Shown: one piece after another, positions 9,248 to 19,017 of the stretch
Layout of the letters: every line of letters starts with the position of its first letter
Numbering within the stretch: position 1 is the stretch's first letter
NCBI RefSeq assembly: GCF_013336795.1
Contig: NZ_JAAFZT010000020.1
Coordinates: 102,949 to 166,948 of the forward strand
Reading direction: 5' to 3'
From: Alteripontixanthobacter muriae
Lineage (GTDB): Bacteria; Pseudomonadota; Alphaproteobacteria; Sphingomonadales; Sphingomonadaceae
DNA: 64,000 nt
Position numbers and translations under genes: made by a program
Notes under the pieces: model-generated
Told to the model about the DNA's origin: nothing
The model's input: only the letters and a program-made list of their open reading frames with translations
The model's database searches: none

Positions 9248-9869
9248 CGCGCCTGGCGACGCCGGGCCGAACTCACGCAAGATCCCGGTGGCGGTGCTGA
9301 TCTCTGGAAGCGGCACGAATATGGCGGCTCTGCTGCACGCCAGCCGTCTGCCCGATGCAGCCTATGAAATCGTCCTCGTCGCGAGCAACGATCCCGGCGC
9401 GCCGGGGCTTCGTTTCGCCGAGGCGGAAGGACTGCCGGTCTTCGCGATTTCGCATCGCGGTCAGGACCGGGCCGCGCATGACGCGACCATGGGCGACGCG
9501 ATCGAGAACTCCGGTGCAGAACTCGTCGCGCTGGCTGGTTACATGCGTATTTTGACCGAAGAATTCGTGCAGCGCTTTGCCGGGCGTCTCGTCAACATCC
9601 ACCCGTCGCTGCTGCCTAAATACCGTGGCCTGCGCACGCATGAGCGGGCCCTTGCGGCTGGTGATGCAGCAGCGGGCGTGTCGGTGCATTTCGTCACCGC
9701 CGAACTGGACGCTGGCGAGGTTCTTGGCCGTCTGGAGGTCAGGACCATGCCCGACGACACGCCTGATACCCTGGCCGCACGGGTGCTGATCGCAGAGCAT
9801 CAGCTTTACCCGCATGTGGTGAACAGCCTCGCAATGCGTCTGCAATCCGCCGGTTCGGCAAGCGGGTGA
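9237..9869 (+). CDS. purN: Phosphoribosylglycinamide formyltransferase (GAR transformylase)
   Basis: Transfers formyl from 10-formyl-THF to GAR. It has [14 protein letters not shown] at the N-terminus, [16 protein letters not shown], then the folate-binding and catalytic [20 protein letters not shown] and the conserved Asp in [15 protein letters not shown]. The length is 210 residues, as usual. ATG 9237 lies inside the last codons of purM, and the stop overlaps the next ATG (TGATG), so the three genes look translationally coupled. Confidence 0.95.
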   Translation: MRADAPGDAGPNSRKIPVAVLISGSGTNMAALLHASRLPDAAYEIVLVASNDPGAPGLRFAEAEGLPVFAISHRGQDRAAHDATMGDAIENSGAELVALAGYMRILTEEFVQRFAGRLVNIHPSLLPKYRGLRTHERALAAGDAAAGVSVHFVTAELDAGEVLGRLEVRTMPDDTPDTLAARVLIAEHQLYPHVVNSLAMRLQSAGSASG

Positions 9870-11068
9870 TGCCGCCGCCACGGCCACACCCGCTTGCCCG
9901 CGCGCCGATCGTCGCTCGGCTGGACCGCTGGCTCGCCACGGCATGGGAGAAGGGACTGCTCAGCCGTCCGCCGCTTGACGCCGAAGCGATCATGCGGGCG
10001 GGCCGTGGCCGATATGCAGGTGGGGACGAGGAAGGCGGACGCAGCGCCGAAGAAGTGGCGGATTTCCGGATTCGTCTGGAGCATCTCTCGGCGGCGCTGG
10101 AAAGTGAAGCGCGGCTCAACAACCTGGGCCGCACGATAGCTCATGGTCAGTTAACGCGAGTCGTCCGGCAACGCCATGCGCTTGGGCGGATCTGGCGGCA
10201 AAACCCCGAGCGAGCGCGCACGGCACTTGCCGATCCGATCATCGTCATCGGCCAGATGCGCGCCGGTACCACCCGTATCCACCGCCTGCTGGCCGCCGAC
10301 CCGGCCCATTCCGCCACGCGATTTTGCGACAGCTGGAACCCGGTGCCAGCCCGCATCGACCTGCGCCCCTTGTGGAGCGCTCTGGCGCTGTTCTGCGGGC
10401 GGCGGCTGGACCCCTGGATCGATACAATTCATCCTTTCGGAGCCGGGCGGGTCGATGAAGAACTCGGTTGGCTCGCCTCTGCTCTTGGCGCTTCGGCCTA
10501 TGAGGCGCAGTGGCGCATCCCGGCCTACGGCCGTTTCAGCGAGCAGCGCGATGCGGGTCCGATTTATGCGGAATTCGCCCGCATCCTGCGAATGGATGCG
10601 GCGTTCCACGGCAATGCCGACCGGCCGCGGGTGATGAAGGTTCCGCAATTCGCCGAAGACCTGTCTGAACTGTTGCGGCAGTTCCCCCGCGCCCGGCTCA
10701 TCATCGCCCGGCGCGAGGATGCCGATGTGGTACGCAGCGCGGCATCGCTCGTCGCCAACCAGATGACGATCCAGTCCGATCACGCCGACATGGCCTGGAT
10801 CGAAGAAGAATGGACCGCCAAGATAGCGCTCCGACGAGAACGCGTGCAATCTGCTTTGGCAGGCCACGACGCCCCTATTGCGGAGGTCAATTTCGATGCG
10901 ATATCAGCAGATTGGCGCAGCGCGGTACGGTGGATCTATGCCGATCTCGGACTGCACCTGACCCCGGCGGCCATGAAGTTTATGGAACGCGAACAGCAGG
11001 TTGCGGGCCAGGATGCCCATCACGCGCACAAAGGTCAGATGGCGCAATTCGGCGAAATCGCGGGCTAG
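9869..11068 (+). CDS. Sulfotransferase-family protein
   Basis: A 399-residue protein. The PAPS 5'-phosphosulfate loop is recognisable as IIVIGQMRAGTTRIHRLLA (around 125-143), and the 3'-phosphate-binding region as PRARLIIARREDADVVRSAASL (around 275-296). The C-terminal half is helical with an acidic WIEEEWTAKI segment. It probably transfers sulfuryl from PAPS to an unidentified acceptor; lipid or glycan targets are typical for this bacterial subfamily. ATG 9869 overlaps the purN stop by one base; the alternative GTG 9866 is less likely. A sulfotransferase translationally coupled to purMN is an odd pairing. Confidence 0.8.
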   Translation: MPPPRPHPLARAPIVARLDRWLATAWEKGLLSRPPLDAEAIMRAGRGRYAGGDEEGGRSAEEVADFRIRLEHLSAALESEARLNNLGRTIAHGQLTRVVRQRHALGRIWRQNPERARTALADPIIVIGQMRAGTTRIHRLLAADPAHSATRFCDSWNPVPARIDLRPLWSALALFCGRRLDPWIDTIHPFGAGRVDEELGWLASALGASAYEAQWRIPAYGRFSEQRDAGPIYAEFARILRMDAAFHGNADRPRVMKVPQFAEDLSELLRQFPRARLIIARREDADVVRSAASLVANQMTIQSDHADMAWIEEEWTAKIALRRERVQSALAGHDAPIAEVNFDAISADWRSAVRWIYADLGLHLTPAAMKFMEREQQVAGQDAHHAHKGQMAQFGEIAG

Positions 11069-11496
11069 TCCAAAACGGCGTTTGCGGGTCCGTTTTCTTC
11101 CGACCCGCGCCTGGCTAGCTCCGGCACCAGCAGCATTGCCATCGATAGCGGGACATCCGCGCGGTAGCTTTGATAAAAGGCGATCTTGCCGGAGTTGAGC
11201 ACGACGCGGATCAGGACCTTGCCGGTAAATTCCTTTTCGCTCGCATCGACAATGGCGCTGATCAGCACTTCATCCGCACGCATGCTGATCTCCTCGACCG
11301 TCTGCACATAATGTCCCGAAATGCTGGATAGCCTGCGGATAAGCTCTGCCACATGATCGCGGCCGACGACGGTGACGCCGCGGCTGTCGACATAGGTAAT
11401 CCCGTGATCGAGCATTTCGATGGCCCGGTCGTCGTCCTTGTCGTTCAGTGCCTGAATGAAATCACGGGCAATGCGCTTTGCGCGAAAGCTCATCAT
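11065..11496 (-). CDS. NTF2-like / SnoaL-like protein
   Basis: A 143-residue single-domain protein with the NTF2-like cone-fold pattern: N-terminal helices ending FIQALNDKDDDRAIEMLDHGITYVDSRG, then repeated amphipathic strands (VQTVEEISMRADEVLISAIVDA, FTGKVLIRVVLNSGKIAFYQSY). No catalytic residues can be assigned; relatives are isomerases, binding proteins or stress proteins. Its TAG stop and the TAG stop of the convergent sulfotransferase gene share the palindrome CTAG at 11065-11068. Tandem ATGs at 11496 and 11493. Confidence 0.75.
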   Translation of the reverse strand: MMSFRAKRIARDFIQALNDKDDDRAIEMLDHGITYVDSRGVTVVGRDHVAELIRRLSSISGHYVQTVEEISMRADEVLISAIVDASEKEFTGKVLIRVVLNSGKIAFYQSYRADVPLSMAMLLVPELARRGSEENGPANAVLD

Positions 11497-11640
11497 GATG
11501 AAGGCTCATGCGCGATCTTGCTCGGCGCATGCCATGGCCCGGCCCCTCGCGGGCGGCGCAATCTATTTCCCGTTGCCATGGCTCAGACATAGCGGCCGCG
11601 GAACATTGCGTGAATATTCAAATGTTAATGCCTGGAAATA

Positions 11641-11672
11641 CTGGCGAAGGGCTAAATTTCGCCCTCCGCCAG
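11641..11672 (-). terminator. Probable terminator of ndk
   Basis: A 12-bp stem with one mismatch (arms 11641-11652 and 11661-11672) around an AT-rich 8-nt loop, 21 nt past the ndk stop. On the minus strand it is followed by TATTT. Confidence 0.6.
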
Positions 11673-11692
11673 TCATTCAGCTACATTCCCGT

Positions 11693-12115
11693 TCAGCCGA
11701 CGATTTCGTCTTCCGTGAAGAAGAACTTGATCTCGTTGGCAGCGTTTTCGTCGCTATCCGAACCGTGGACCGAATTGGCTTCGATGCTTTCGGCATAGGT
11801 CTTGCGGATGGTGCCTTCCTCGGCATCCGCAGGGTTGGTCGCGCCCATGATGTCGCGGTTGCGCTTCACGGCGTCTTCGCCTTCCAGCACCTGCACGACG
11901 ACCGGGCCGCTGGTCATGAAGTCGACGAGTTCACCATAGAACGGACGATCCTTGTGCACTTCGTAGAAGCTCTTCGCCTGCTCTTCGCTCATGTGAATGC
12001 GCTTGGAAGCGACGACGCGCAGGCCGGCATCTTCCAGCATCTTGGTGACGCCGCCGGTCAGGTTGCGGCGCGTGGCGTCGGGCTTGATGATCGAAAAGGT
12101 GCGGGTAACCGCCAT
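11693..12115 (-). CDS. ndk: Nucleoside diphosphate kinase
   Basis: Equilibrates NDPs and NTPs by a phosphohistidine ping-pong mechanism. All family hallmarks are present in 140 residues: [16 protein letters not shown], the Kpn-loop region, [26 protein letters not shown] and the active-site histidine in [13 protein letters not shown]. It is a monocistronic gene with a hairpin terminator. Confidence 0.97.
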   Translation of the reverse strand: MAVTRTFSIIKPDATRRNLTGGVTKMLEDAGLRVVASKRIHMSEEQAKSFYEVHKDRPFYGELVDFMTSGPVVVQVLEGEDAVKRNRDIMGATNPADAEEGTIRKTYAESIEANSVHGSDSDENAANEIKFFFTEDEIVG

Positions 12116-12194
12116 GATGTTTTCCTAGGCTTGTTGAACGGGAGAGATTGCGCGCGCCCCTAGCGGCACCCGGCGCTCACGGCAAGCATGCCGA

Positions 12195-12710
12195 TCAATC
12201 GAGCCCGTCGCTGATCATCAATTGCGCCGCCGTGACATCGCCTTCGCGGGCAGCGTTGAGCGAGAACCGCGCCGTGCCCTCCCGCCCGGCCACGAGGCGA
12301 CCGGCGTCGCCATCGAGCGTCACTTCGGTTTTAATCCCCGCGGATGCAGCCTGTCCGCGGTAGAACTCCGCCAACTCTTCTGGCGCCGCCGCGCTTTCAA
12401 AGATCACCAGCGCGCTCTGCTTTTCGCCGCGTGAGACAAAGGTGGAATCGAGCACTTTGGCGCCTTCATGCAAGGTGAAGCCGAGCGGGAGTGGACCCGC
12501 CAGTTCTTCCCCGGAAACCATCACCGTATCGGGCAGTCCGTCCTGCGGAATAGCCGACATGGTCGCGCCGGTTTCGGGATGGACGGTGAAGAAGCCGCGT
12601 TCGTCCACGACATCTTCCGCCGCTTCTTCCGGCGATTCGTCGCAGGCCGCCAGCGTGAGAGTGGCGACCAGCGCGGCGGCGAGACCGAGGACGCGCGGCA
12701 ACGCAGGCAT
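12195..12710 (-). CDS. Putative lipoprotein
   Basis: A 171-residue protein with a lipoprotein signal peptide: MPALPRVLGLAAALVATLTLAAC, with the lipobox LAAC. After an acidic stretch (ESPEEAAEDVVDE) comes a small globular domain with no motif I recognise. ATG 12710 overlaps the holC stop by one base (TGATG), so it ends the pepA-DUF2256-holC operon. The function is unknown. Confidence 0.75.
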   Translation of the reverse strand: MPALPRVLGLAAALVATLTLAACDESPEEAAEDVVDERGFFTVHPETGATMSAIPQDGLPDTVMVSGEELAGPLPLGFTLHEGAKVLDSTFVSRGEKQSALVIFESAAAPEELAEFYRGQAASAGIKTEVTLDGDAGRLVAGREGTARFSLNAAREGDVTAAQLMISDGLD

Positions 12711-13147
12711 CAGGCGGCCTTGGTCCATTGTCCGCCCTCCTGCTTCCAGAAGTTGCGTTCCATGTCCTCGTGTCCGTCCAGCATACGCCAGCAGGCGCGA
12801 GCCTCGGTCAGATTCGCGTCCCCGAAGAGCAGGAACACGCGGGCGAATCCGTCCGCCTGATCACGCCATTTGCCGTCGGCGAGCGCGCAGTACTTCGCAC
12901 CATTTCTAGCTTCCATCGTGTTCGACAGCAGCGCCGGTTGGCGATCTTCATGCCCTGCACCGGTCAGGCCGTTTGCGAGAAAGCTGCCACCGCCCTGATC
13001 CCACAGGGCATCGCTGATGCCTTGCAACTGCGCTGCATCGTCTGACACCACCAGCAGCCTTTCACCAGCCTTGGCAGTGGCGCGGGCAAGCAGCGGCACG
13101 ACCTTTGCCGCCGGATCGCGGCTCAATTGGTAGAAATCAACGCGCAT
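12710..13147 (-). CDS. holC: DNA polymerase III chi subunit
   Basis: Chi links the replicase clamp loader (through psi) to SSB. The 145-residue protein has the family start MRVDFYQLSRDP, then PLLARATAKAGERLLVVSDDAAQLQGISDALW, and ends with the ARVFLLFGDAN and ARACWRMLDGHEDMERNFWKQ pattern typical of alphaproteobacterial HolC. ATG 13147 is preferred because earlier in-frame sequence does not fit the family. It follows pepA, the common pepA-holC order, with a small DUF2256 gene between them. Confidence 0.88.
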   Translation of the reverse strand: MRVDFYQLSRDPAAKVVPLLARATAKAGERLLVVSDDAAQLQGISDALWDQGGGSFLANGLTGAGHEDRQPALLSNTMEARNGAKYCALADGKWRDQADGFARVFLLFGDANLTEARACWRMLDGHEDMERNFWKQEGGQWTKAA

Positions 13148-13183
13148 ATATTGCTTCCCCGCCGTTTGCCCCTTCAACACGCA

Positions 13184-13336
13184 TCAGACCGCCTTCGGCT
13201 TGTTGGCACGGCACCGGTCGGAGCAGAAGCGGACATTCTCCCAGTCCCGTTCCCATTTCCTGCGCCAGGAAAACGGCAGCCCGCATGCGGAGCAGATCTT
13301 GCTGGGCAGATCCGCTTTCTTCCGCATGCGGGCCAT
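13184..13336 (-). CDS. DUF2256 small zinc-ribbon-like protein (50 aa)
   Basis: A small gene: [20 protein letters not shown], then [18 protein letters not shown], then [12 protein letters not shown]. The pattern of DLPxKIC-x2-CGxPFxWRxKW followed by the FCSDRCR pair is characteristic of DUF2256. Four cysteines (CxxC and CxxxC) probably bind one zinc. It begins 8 nt after the pepA stop and ends 37 nt before holC, so it belongs to the operon. The function is unknown; the basic, Zn-ribbon character is compatible with RNA or DNA binding. Confidence 0.85.
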   Translation of the reverse strand: MARMRKKADLPSKICSACGLPFSWRRKWERDWENVRFCSDRCRANKPKAV

Positions 13337-13343
13337 GGGCCAT

Positions 13344-14816
13344 TCAGCCTTCTACGCTGTCGCGCACGAAGCGGTCGATCAGGCGCACGCCATAGCCGGT
13401 TGCGCCCTTGTCATAGGTGGAGCCCGCCTTGTCGGCCCAGACCATCCCGGCGATGTCGCAATGCGCCCAGGGCGTGCCCTTGGCGATAAAGCGCTGGAGG
13501 AACTGCGCCGCCGTGATCGAACCCGCGCCGCGCGGTCCGGTGTTCTTCATGTCGGCAATCGGCGAATCGATCAGCTTGTCGTAGGCGGGCGAGAGCGGGA
13601 AGCGCCACAATTTGTCGCCGCTGCCCTTGCCTGCCGCCAGCAGATCGTCGGCCAGCGTGTCGTCGTTCGAGAAAACGCCGCCATGTTCTGAGCCGAGCGA
13701 GATGATCATCGCGCCGGTCAGCGTCGCAAGATCGACGATCCGCTTCGGCTTGAAGGTCTGCTGCGTCCAGTGCAGTGCATCGCATAGCACCAGCCGCCCT
13801 TCGGCATCGGTGTTGATAATCTCGATCGTCTGCCCCGACATCGACTTCACGACGTCGCTGGGGCGCTGTGCTGCGCCGTCGGGCATGTTTTCAGCGAGGC
13901 CGACAACGCCGACGATGTTCGCCTTCGCCCTGCGCTTCACCATGGCCAGCATCGACCCGGCCACGGCGGCGGAACCGCCCATGTCCCACTTCATATCTTC
14001 CATGCCCGCACCCGGCTTGATCGAGATGCCCCCCGAATCGAAGGTCACGCCTTTGCCGACGAAAGCTGTCGGCGCATCGCCATCAGCGCCGCCATTCCAG
14101 CGGATCGCCAGCACACGCGAGGGTTGCTGGCTGCCCTGGCCGACGCCGAGAAGCGCCTTCATGCCCAGCTTCTCCATCTCATCTTCGTCCAGCACGGTCA
14201 GTTCCGCGCCGGTACCTTCGAAACGCTTCTGGCAGCGTTCGACGAAGCTGACCGGAAAGATGACGTTTGCAGGCTCGGTCACCAGTTCGCGAGCGAATTC
14301 GACGCCGGTCGCCACCGCATCTGCATCCTGCCATGCGGCATCCAGTCCGCCGGGCGCGCCGGTCACCACGATCTTTTCCAGCGTGACCTTCTGTTCGTCC
14401 TTCTGGGTTGTGCGATAGATGTCATAACGCCAGCCGCGCAGGCGCAGGCCCAACATCACCGCCGCCGCACCAGCAGCATCAAGGCCGCTGTCCACGAAGT
14501 TCAGTTCAACGGTCTTCACGCCGCTGGCATTGTAGCGCGAGGCGATGGCCCCGCCCGCTTTTTCCAGCTTGGCCATGCGGTCGTCGGCACCCGCTTCGCC
14601 GGCTCCTGCGAGCGCGAAGCGGCGCACCTTGCCGCCGCGTTCGACGAACCCTTCGAACATCTGCCCGGCAGTGCCCTTGAAACGTGCGGCTTCCGCACCT
14701 TCGCGCAGTACGGCTTCGACATTGGCGGGCATCGCGCCCTTGTCGACGACATGGGCAATTACGTCGGCATTCGTAGCGCCGTTTGCCGAGGCATCGGTCT
14801 GGATTTCGAATTTCAT
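13344..14816 (-). CDS. pepA: Leucyl aminopeptidase (M17)
   Basis: A 490-residue cytosolic dimetal aminopeptidase. The catalytic C-terminal domain has [30 protein letters not shown] and the signature [14 protein letters not shown], which supply the metal-ligand Asp/Glu and catalytic Lys/Arg residues. ATG 14816 follows a TTG in frame and is the natural start. In some bacteria PepA also binds DNA in cer recombination and carAB control; nothing here shows that role. It is the first gene of the pepA-DUF2256-holC-lipoprotein operon and is divergent from lptD. Confidence 0.96.
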   Translation of the reverse strand: MKFEIQTDASANGATNADVIAHVVDKGAMPANVEAVLREGAEAARFKGTAGQMFEGFVERGGKVRRFALAGAGEAGADDRMAKLEKAGGAIASRYNASGVKTVELNFVDSGLDAAGAAAVMLGLRLRGWRYDIYRTTQKDEQKVTLEKIVVTGAPGGLDAAWQDADAVATGVEFARELVTEPANVIFPVSFVERCQKRFEGTGAELTVLDEDEMEKLGMKALLGVGQGSQQPSRVLAIRWNGGADGDAPTAFVGKGVTFDSGGISIKPGAGMEDMKWDMGGSAAVAGSMLAMVKRRAKANIVGVVGLAENMPDGAAQRPSDVVKSMSGQTIEIINTDAEGRLVLCDALHWTQQTFKPKRIVDLATLTGAMIISLGSEHGGVFSNDDTLADDLLAAGKGSGDKLWRFPLSPAYDKLIDSPIADMKNTGPRGAGSITAAQFLQRFIAKGTPWAHCDIAGMVWADKAGSTYDKGATGYGVRLIDRFVRDSVEG

Positions 14817-14907
14817 CAAGGTCTCCGGTAAATATCAGTTTTCAAGGCCCGCGACCGGGCCTGCAATGGCGATTGCGATTAAGGCGCGGCGGTGACATAG
14901 GCAAGCC

Positions 14908-17463
14908 ATGCCCACGCCGCCGCCGTCCGTTCTTCCAGCCCTCGCAGGCAGCTCGACAAACCGAAGCTCGATCCACCGGCAGGCGCGCCTCCGCGCAGGG
15001 CTTTATCCTCTTGCAAGTGCAGCGGTCCTGCTGGGTTTTTGTTCCGCCGCGCCGCTCGCCGCGCAGGAAGGGGCCGCCCCCGGAACCGACACTGCGATCG
15101 AACCCGTGGAACTCCCCGATCCGCGCGATCTGATCTATGCCGGAGAAGAAAATCCGGGCCTGCCGCAGCCGGTCGATCCTGAAATCATCGATCCGGACGA
15201 GGCGGATGATGGCGTTCCCCTGCCCGAGGTGCCTACCCTGTCGCCCGGCGCGCTGGAACCGCCGGACAGTGTCGACTTTTCTGCCGCAGAGATCAGCTAC
15301 GACAATAATGCAGACACCATCGTCGCCACCGGCAATGTCGTTCTTACGAGCGAGGGCCGCTATGTTCGCGCCGACCGCATTGTCTATGATCGTGCATCCG
15401 GCCAGATCAGCGGCAGCGGCAACATCTTTATCCGCAGCGCCGACGGTACTGTCCTGTCCGACGATGTGACCTGGGAAATCGAAAGCGGGATCGTCGCGGC
15501 CGAAGGGAACGTGCGGTTCGAGGATGCGAACGGCAATCGCCTGTTCACCGACCGCCTCGAGCTGACCGACCGGTTTGAGACAGGCTCGGTCGAAAACCTG
15601 CTGCTCGCCCTGGTCGAAGGCGGCAGGCTGGCGGCGCGGCAGGGCGAAAGGCTGGAGGACGGCAATGTCGTTCTGACTGATGCGGCCTACAGCGCCTGCG
15701 CGGTGACGGGACCGGAGGGCTGCGACAAGACGCCCTCCTGGCGGATCACCGCGGACCGGGCGGTTTACGATCCCGACCAGAACCGGGTGCGGTTTACCGG
15801 CGCATATCTGGAGATTTTCGGAGCGAGGCTCCTGCCGCTGCCGGGCCTTTCCCTGCGAACCGATGGCGGCGGTGCGTCGGGCTTCCTGATCCCGGACGTG
15901 CGCCTGTCGGAATCGAATGGGCTTGAAATCAGCGGCAGCTATTACTGGCGGCTGGCCGACAACAAGGATCTGACCGCCAGCGCCTATCTGTTCACCGACG
16001 CGCCGCCGATGGTTTCGGGCCAATTTCGCCAGCTGACGGATCGCGGCGCCTATCAGATCACCGGCTATTTGACGCAGAGCCGCCGTGTCGCCGCATTCGA
16101 CCCCGCGATCGGTGCAGACATTACCGCAGACGATCTGCGCGGCTATATATTTGCCAACGGAAGCTTCCAGCTGGACGAGAACTGGAGCCTCGACGGCGTA
16201 ATCCGCCTCGCCAGCGACCGCACTTTCCTGCGCCGCTACGACATCAGCCGCGAGGACCGCTTGCGCTCGACCGTCTCGCTCGAAAGGGTGGACGAGGATT
16301 CCTATTTCCAGGTGGCAGGATGGGGGACGCAGACCCTGCGCCTGGATGCGAGGCAGGGACAGGTGCCGCTCGCCCTGCCCGTCATCGATTACCGCCGCCG
16401 GATCGACGATCCGCTGCTGGGCGGGCAGATTGAGCTGCATGCCAACACGCTGGCGCTGTTTCGCGAAGATGGGCAGAACACCCAGCGCGCCTTTGCCGGC
16501 GGACGCTGGGATCTGCGGCGCCTGACCCGTTTCGGACAGGCGGTCACCTTCACCGCGCTCGCCCGCGCCGATCTTTACCATTCGAGCGACAACGCGCTGA
16601 CCGAATCCGCGCTCTATCGCGGTAATCCGGGCTGGCAGAGCCGCGCGGTGGCACTGGGGGCCGTCGATGTGCAGTGGCCGCTGATCGGCACGATCTTCGG
16701 CGGAACGCAGGTGCTGACCCCGCGTGTCCAGTTCGTCGCCACTCCGCCGATCCGCAATCTCGCGATCCCCAACGAGGATTCGCGGGCTATCGATCTTGAG
16801 GACACGAACCTCTTCTCGCTCAACCGCTTCCCCGGCTATGACCGGTTCGAGGACGGGGCGCGGGTTACCTACGGCTTCGACTGGCAGTTCACTCACCCGG
16901 GCTGGCGCCTGAAATCCACGCTGGGCCAATCCTATCGCCTCGATACCGACAGGAACATCCTGCCCGATGGTACGGGCCTTTCCGAACGCGTGTCCGACAT
17001 CGTCGGCCGGACCGAGATCCGCTATCGCGACTACGTGAAACTGACGCATCGTTTCCGCCTCGACAAGGACAGCCTTGCCGTGCGGCGCAACGAATTCGAC
17101 GCGACGGTGGGCAGCAACCGCACCTATGTCGAAGTGGGCTATCTCCGCCTCGACCGTGATATCGCTCTGGAAATCGAGGATCTGCAGGACCGCGAGGAAG
17201 CGCGGGTCGCCGCCCGCGTGGCCTTTGCCAACTACTGGTCCGTGTTCGGGTCGGGGGTGCTGAACCTGACGAACAGCGAGGAAGATCCGCTATCCGGGTC
17301 CGACGGGTTCCAGCCGATCCGCACGCGGCTGGGCGTTGCCTATCAGGACGATTGCCTGGAACTCGGCCTGACCTGGCGCCGCGATTACGTGAACCAGGGG
17401 GATGCGCGGCGGGGCGACACGTTCCAGCTGTATTTCGCCCTGCGCAACCTGGGCTTCCGCTGA
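14908..17463 (+). CDS. lptD: LPS-assembly protein LptD
   Basis: An outer-membrane beta-barrel that inserts LPS into the outer leaflet with LptE. The 851-residue protein has an N-terminal signal segment ending near PLAAQEG and a periplasmic OstA/LptA-like domain (about 120-260: EISYDNNADTIVATGNVVLTSEG, GNIFIRSADGTVLSDDV). A long barrel follows, ending LYFALRNLGFR, with a C-terminal aromatic-plus-Arg beta-signal. Cysteines flank the DAAYSACAVTGPEGCDK segment. It heads the conserved lptD-surA-pdxA-rsmA order. Confidence 0.95.
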   Translation: MPTPPPSVLPALAGSSTNRSSIHRQARLRAGLYPLASAAVLLGFCSAAPLAAQEGAAPGTDTAIEPVELPDPRDLIYAGEENPGLPQPVDPEIIDPDEADDGVPLPEVPTLSPGALEPPDSVDFSAAEISYDNNADTIVATGNVVLTSEGRYVRADRIVYDRASGQISGSGNIFIRSADGTVLSDDVTWEIESGIVAAEGNVRFEDANGNRLFTDRLELTDRFETGSVENLLLALVEGGRLAARQGERLEDGNVVLTDAAYSACAVTGPEGCDKTPSWRITADRAVYDPDQNRVRFTGAYLEIFGARLLPLPGLSLRTDGGGASGFLIPDVRLSESNGLEISGSYYWRLADNKDLTASAYLFTDAPPMVSGQFRQLTDRGAYQITGYLTQSRRVAAFDPAIGADITADDLRGYIFANGSFQLDENWSLDGVIRLASDRTFLRRYDISREDRLRSTVSLERVDEDSYFQVAGWGTQTLRLDARQGQVPLALPVIDYRRRIDDPLLGGQIELHANTLALFREDGQNTQRAFAGGRWDLRRLTRFGQAVTFTALARADLYHSSDNALTESALYRGNPGWQSRAVALGAVDVQWPLIGTIFGGTQVLTPRVQFVATPPIRNLAIPNEDSRAIDLEDTNLFSLNRFPGYDRFEDGARVTYGFDWQFTHPGWRLKSTLGQSYRLDTDRNILPDGTGLSERVSDIVGRTEIRYRDYVKLTHRFRLDKDSLAVRRNEFDATVGSNRTYVEVGYLRLDRDIALEIEDLQDREEARVAARVAFANYWSVFGSGVLNLTNSEEDPLSGSDGFQPIRTRLGVAYQDDCLELGLTWRRDYVNQGDARRGDTFQLYFALRNLGFR

Positions 17464-17594
17464 CGCAGACCGGGGCGGCGCCGTGACGCTGCACCGCTCT
17501 GGTTGGCAGACCTTCGCAAACGCGCTATCCGGCGCTGCACTCAGCTTCGGTTAAGCCGGTCGGCGGCAATTCCGGCGGGCAAAGTCGTCGTCCC

Positions 17595-18998
17595 ATGACC
17601 GGCGCGGCAAATGGATGGATTTACGTGATCAGAACCTCTTATCTAACCCAAGGCGGGCTCGGCCGCACGCTTGCCGGCCTCTCGGCTTTCGGACTGCTGG
17701 CCGCTCCGGTTGCCGCCTCCGCGCAAGCTGCCGGTTCTGCCACTGACGCGGTCACGGGCAACACGCTCAACCTGCCCGAAAACATCACGATGCTGTCGCA
17801 GAACAATCCCGACCTGCGCAAGGCGACCGCCATGGTGAACGGCGCGGTCATCACCGGCACCGATGTGGACCAGCGTGTCGCGCTGGTGGCATCGACGTCG
17901 GAAGGCGAGATACCCGAAGCCGAGATGCAGCGCCTGCGGCAGCAGATCCTGCGCAATCTGATCGACGAGACGTTGCAGATTCAGGAAGCGGCCGCGCAGG
18001 AAATGCCGGTGAGCGATGAGGAGGTCGACCAGCGCTACAATCGTCTGGCTGCACAGAATTTCGGCACGCAACCCGAAAAGATGGACGAATATCTCGCTTC
18101 CGTCGGCTCCTCCGCTGCTTCGCTCAAGCGGCAGATCCGCGGAGAACTGGCATGGCAGCGGCTTATCAGCCGCAATGTTTCGCCCTTCATCAATGTGGCG
18201 GAAGAAGAAGTGAACGAGATGCTGCAGCGGCTGGAAGCGTCGCGCGGCACCGAAGAATACCGCTTGGGGGAGATCTTTCTTTCCGCCACGTCCGAAAATG
18301 CGACCGCGGTTGAACAGAACGCGCTGCGCATCATCGAACAATTGCGTCAGGGCGGCAGCTTTGTCGCTTATGCACGTCAGTTCTCCGAGGCCTCCACGGC
18401 GGCAGTCGGCGGTGATCTCGGCTTCGTTCGCCTTGGTCAGTTGCCGAGTGAGCTTGCCGCCGTGGCCAAGGAAATGCAGCCCGGCCAGCTCGTCGGTCCG
18501 ATCGCCATTCCGGGCGGGCTTTCGATCCTCTACCTGATCGACCGCAAGCAGGTGCTGATGGCTGACCCCCGCGATGCATTGCTGACCCTGAAGCAGATCT
18601 CGATTTCCTTCGCGCCCGGCAGCACGCAGGAACAGGCATCGGGCCGCGTCGCGGAATTCGCCACCGCCGTGCAGTCGATCCGTGGATGCGGCGATGCTGA
18701 ACGCGCTGCCCAGACCATCGGAGCCGAAGTGGTCGAAAACCAGATCCGCGTTCGCGCGCTGCCCGAACAATTGCAGCAGACCATGCTCGACCTCCAGATC
18801 GGCCAGGCCAGCCCGGCCTTCGGCTCGGTCGAGGACGGTGTGCGCGTGCTGCTGCTGTGCGGGCGCGACGATCCGCAGGAACAGGCCGGACCCGATTTCA
18901 ACACGCTGATGTCGCAGCTTGAAGACGAACGCGTGAACAAGCGGGCCCAGCGTTATCTGCGCGATCTGCGCAACGATGCGCTGATCCAGTATAACTGA
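17595..18998 (+). CDS. surA: Periplasmic chaperone / peptidyl-prolyl isomerase SurA
   Basis: Escorts outer-membrane proteins, including LptD, to the BAM complex. The signal region (LAGLSAFGLLAAPVAASAQA) is followed by a SurA N-terminal chaperone domain (ATAMVNGAVITGTDVDQRV to about residue 200). A parvulin domain then runs from about 205 to 310 (EYRLGEIFLSA, GGSFVAYARQFSEASTAAVGGDLGFVRLGQLP), with a degenerate second parvulin-like region after it. It is 467 residues from ATG 17595; a GTG at 17625 is an alternative start that leaves a shorter leader. It lies immediately upstream of pdxA. Confidence 0.93.
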   Translation: MTGAANGWIYVIRTSYLTQGGLGRTLAGLSAFGLLAAPVAASAQAAGSATDAVTGNTLNLPENITMLSQNNPDLRKATAMVNGAVITGTDVDQRVALVASTSEGEIPEAEMQRLRQQILRNLIDETLQIQEAAAQEMPVSDEEVDQRYNRLAAQNFGTQPEKMDEYLASVGSSAASLKRQIRGELAWQRLISRNVSPFINVAEEEVNEMLQRLEASRGTEEYRLGEIFLSATSENATAVEQNALRIIEQLRQGGSFVAYARQFSEASTAAVGGDLGFVRLGQLPSELAAVAKEMQPGQLVGPIAIPGGLSILYLIDRKQVLMADPRDALLTLKQISISFAPGSTQEQASGRVAEFATAVQSIRGCGDAERAAQTIGAEVVENQIRVRALPEQLQQTMLDLQIGQASPAFGSVEDGVRVLLLCGRDDPQEQAGPDFNTLMSQLEDERVNKRAQRYLRDLRNDALIQYN

Positions 18999-19017
18999 CC
19001 GGACGGACGCTCCCGCC

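Noticed and set aside
11599..11630. GGAAC with a downstream GTT, like a general-stress (EcfG) promoter
   Set aside because: The spacing is about 19 nt against the expected 16-17, and no plus-strand gene follows.
14842..17049. A 735-codon open frame on the minus strand
   Set aside because: It is antisense to lptD, which is a clear gene; the translation is Arg/Gly/Ala-rich with no family motif. GC-rich DNA yields such shadow frames.
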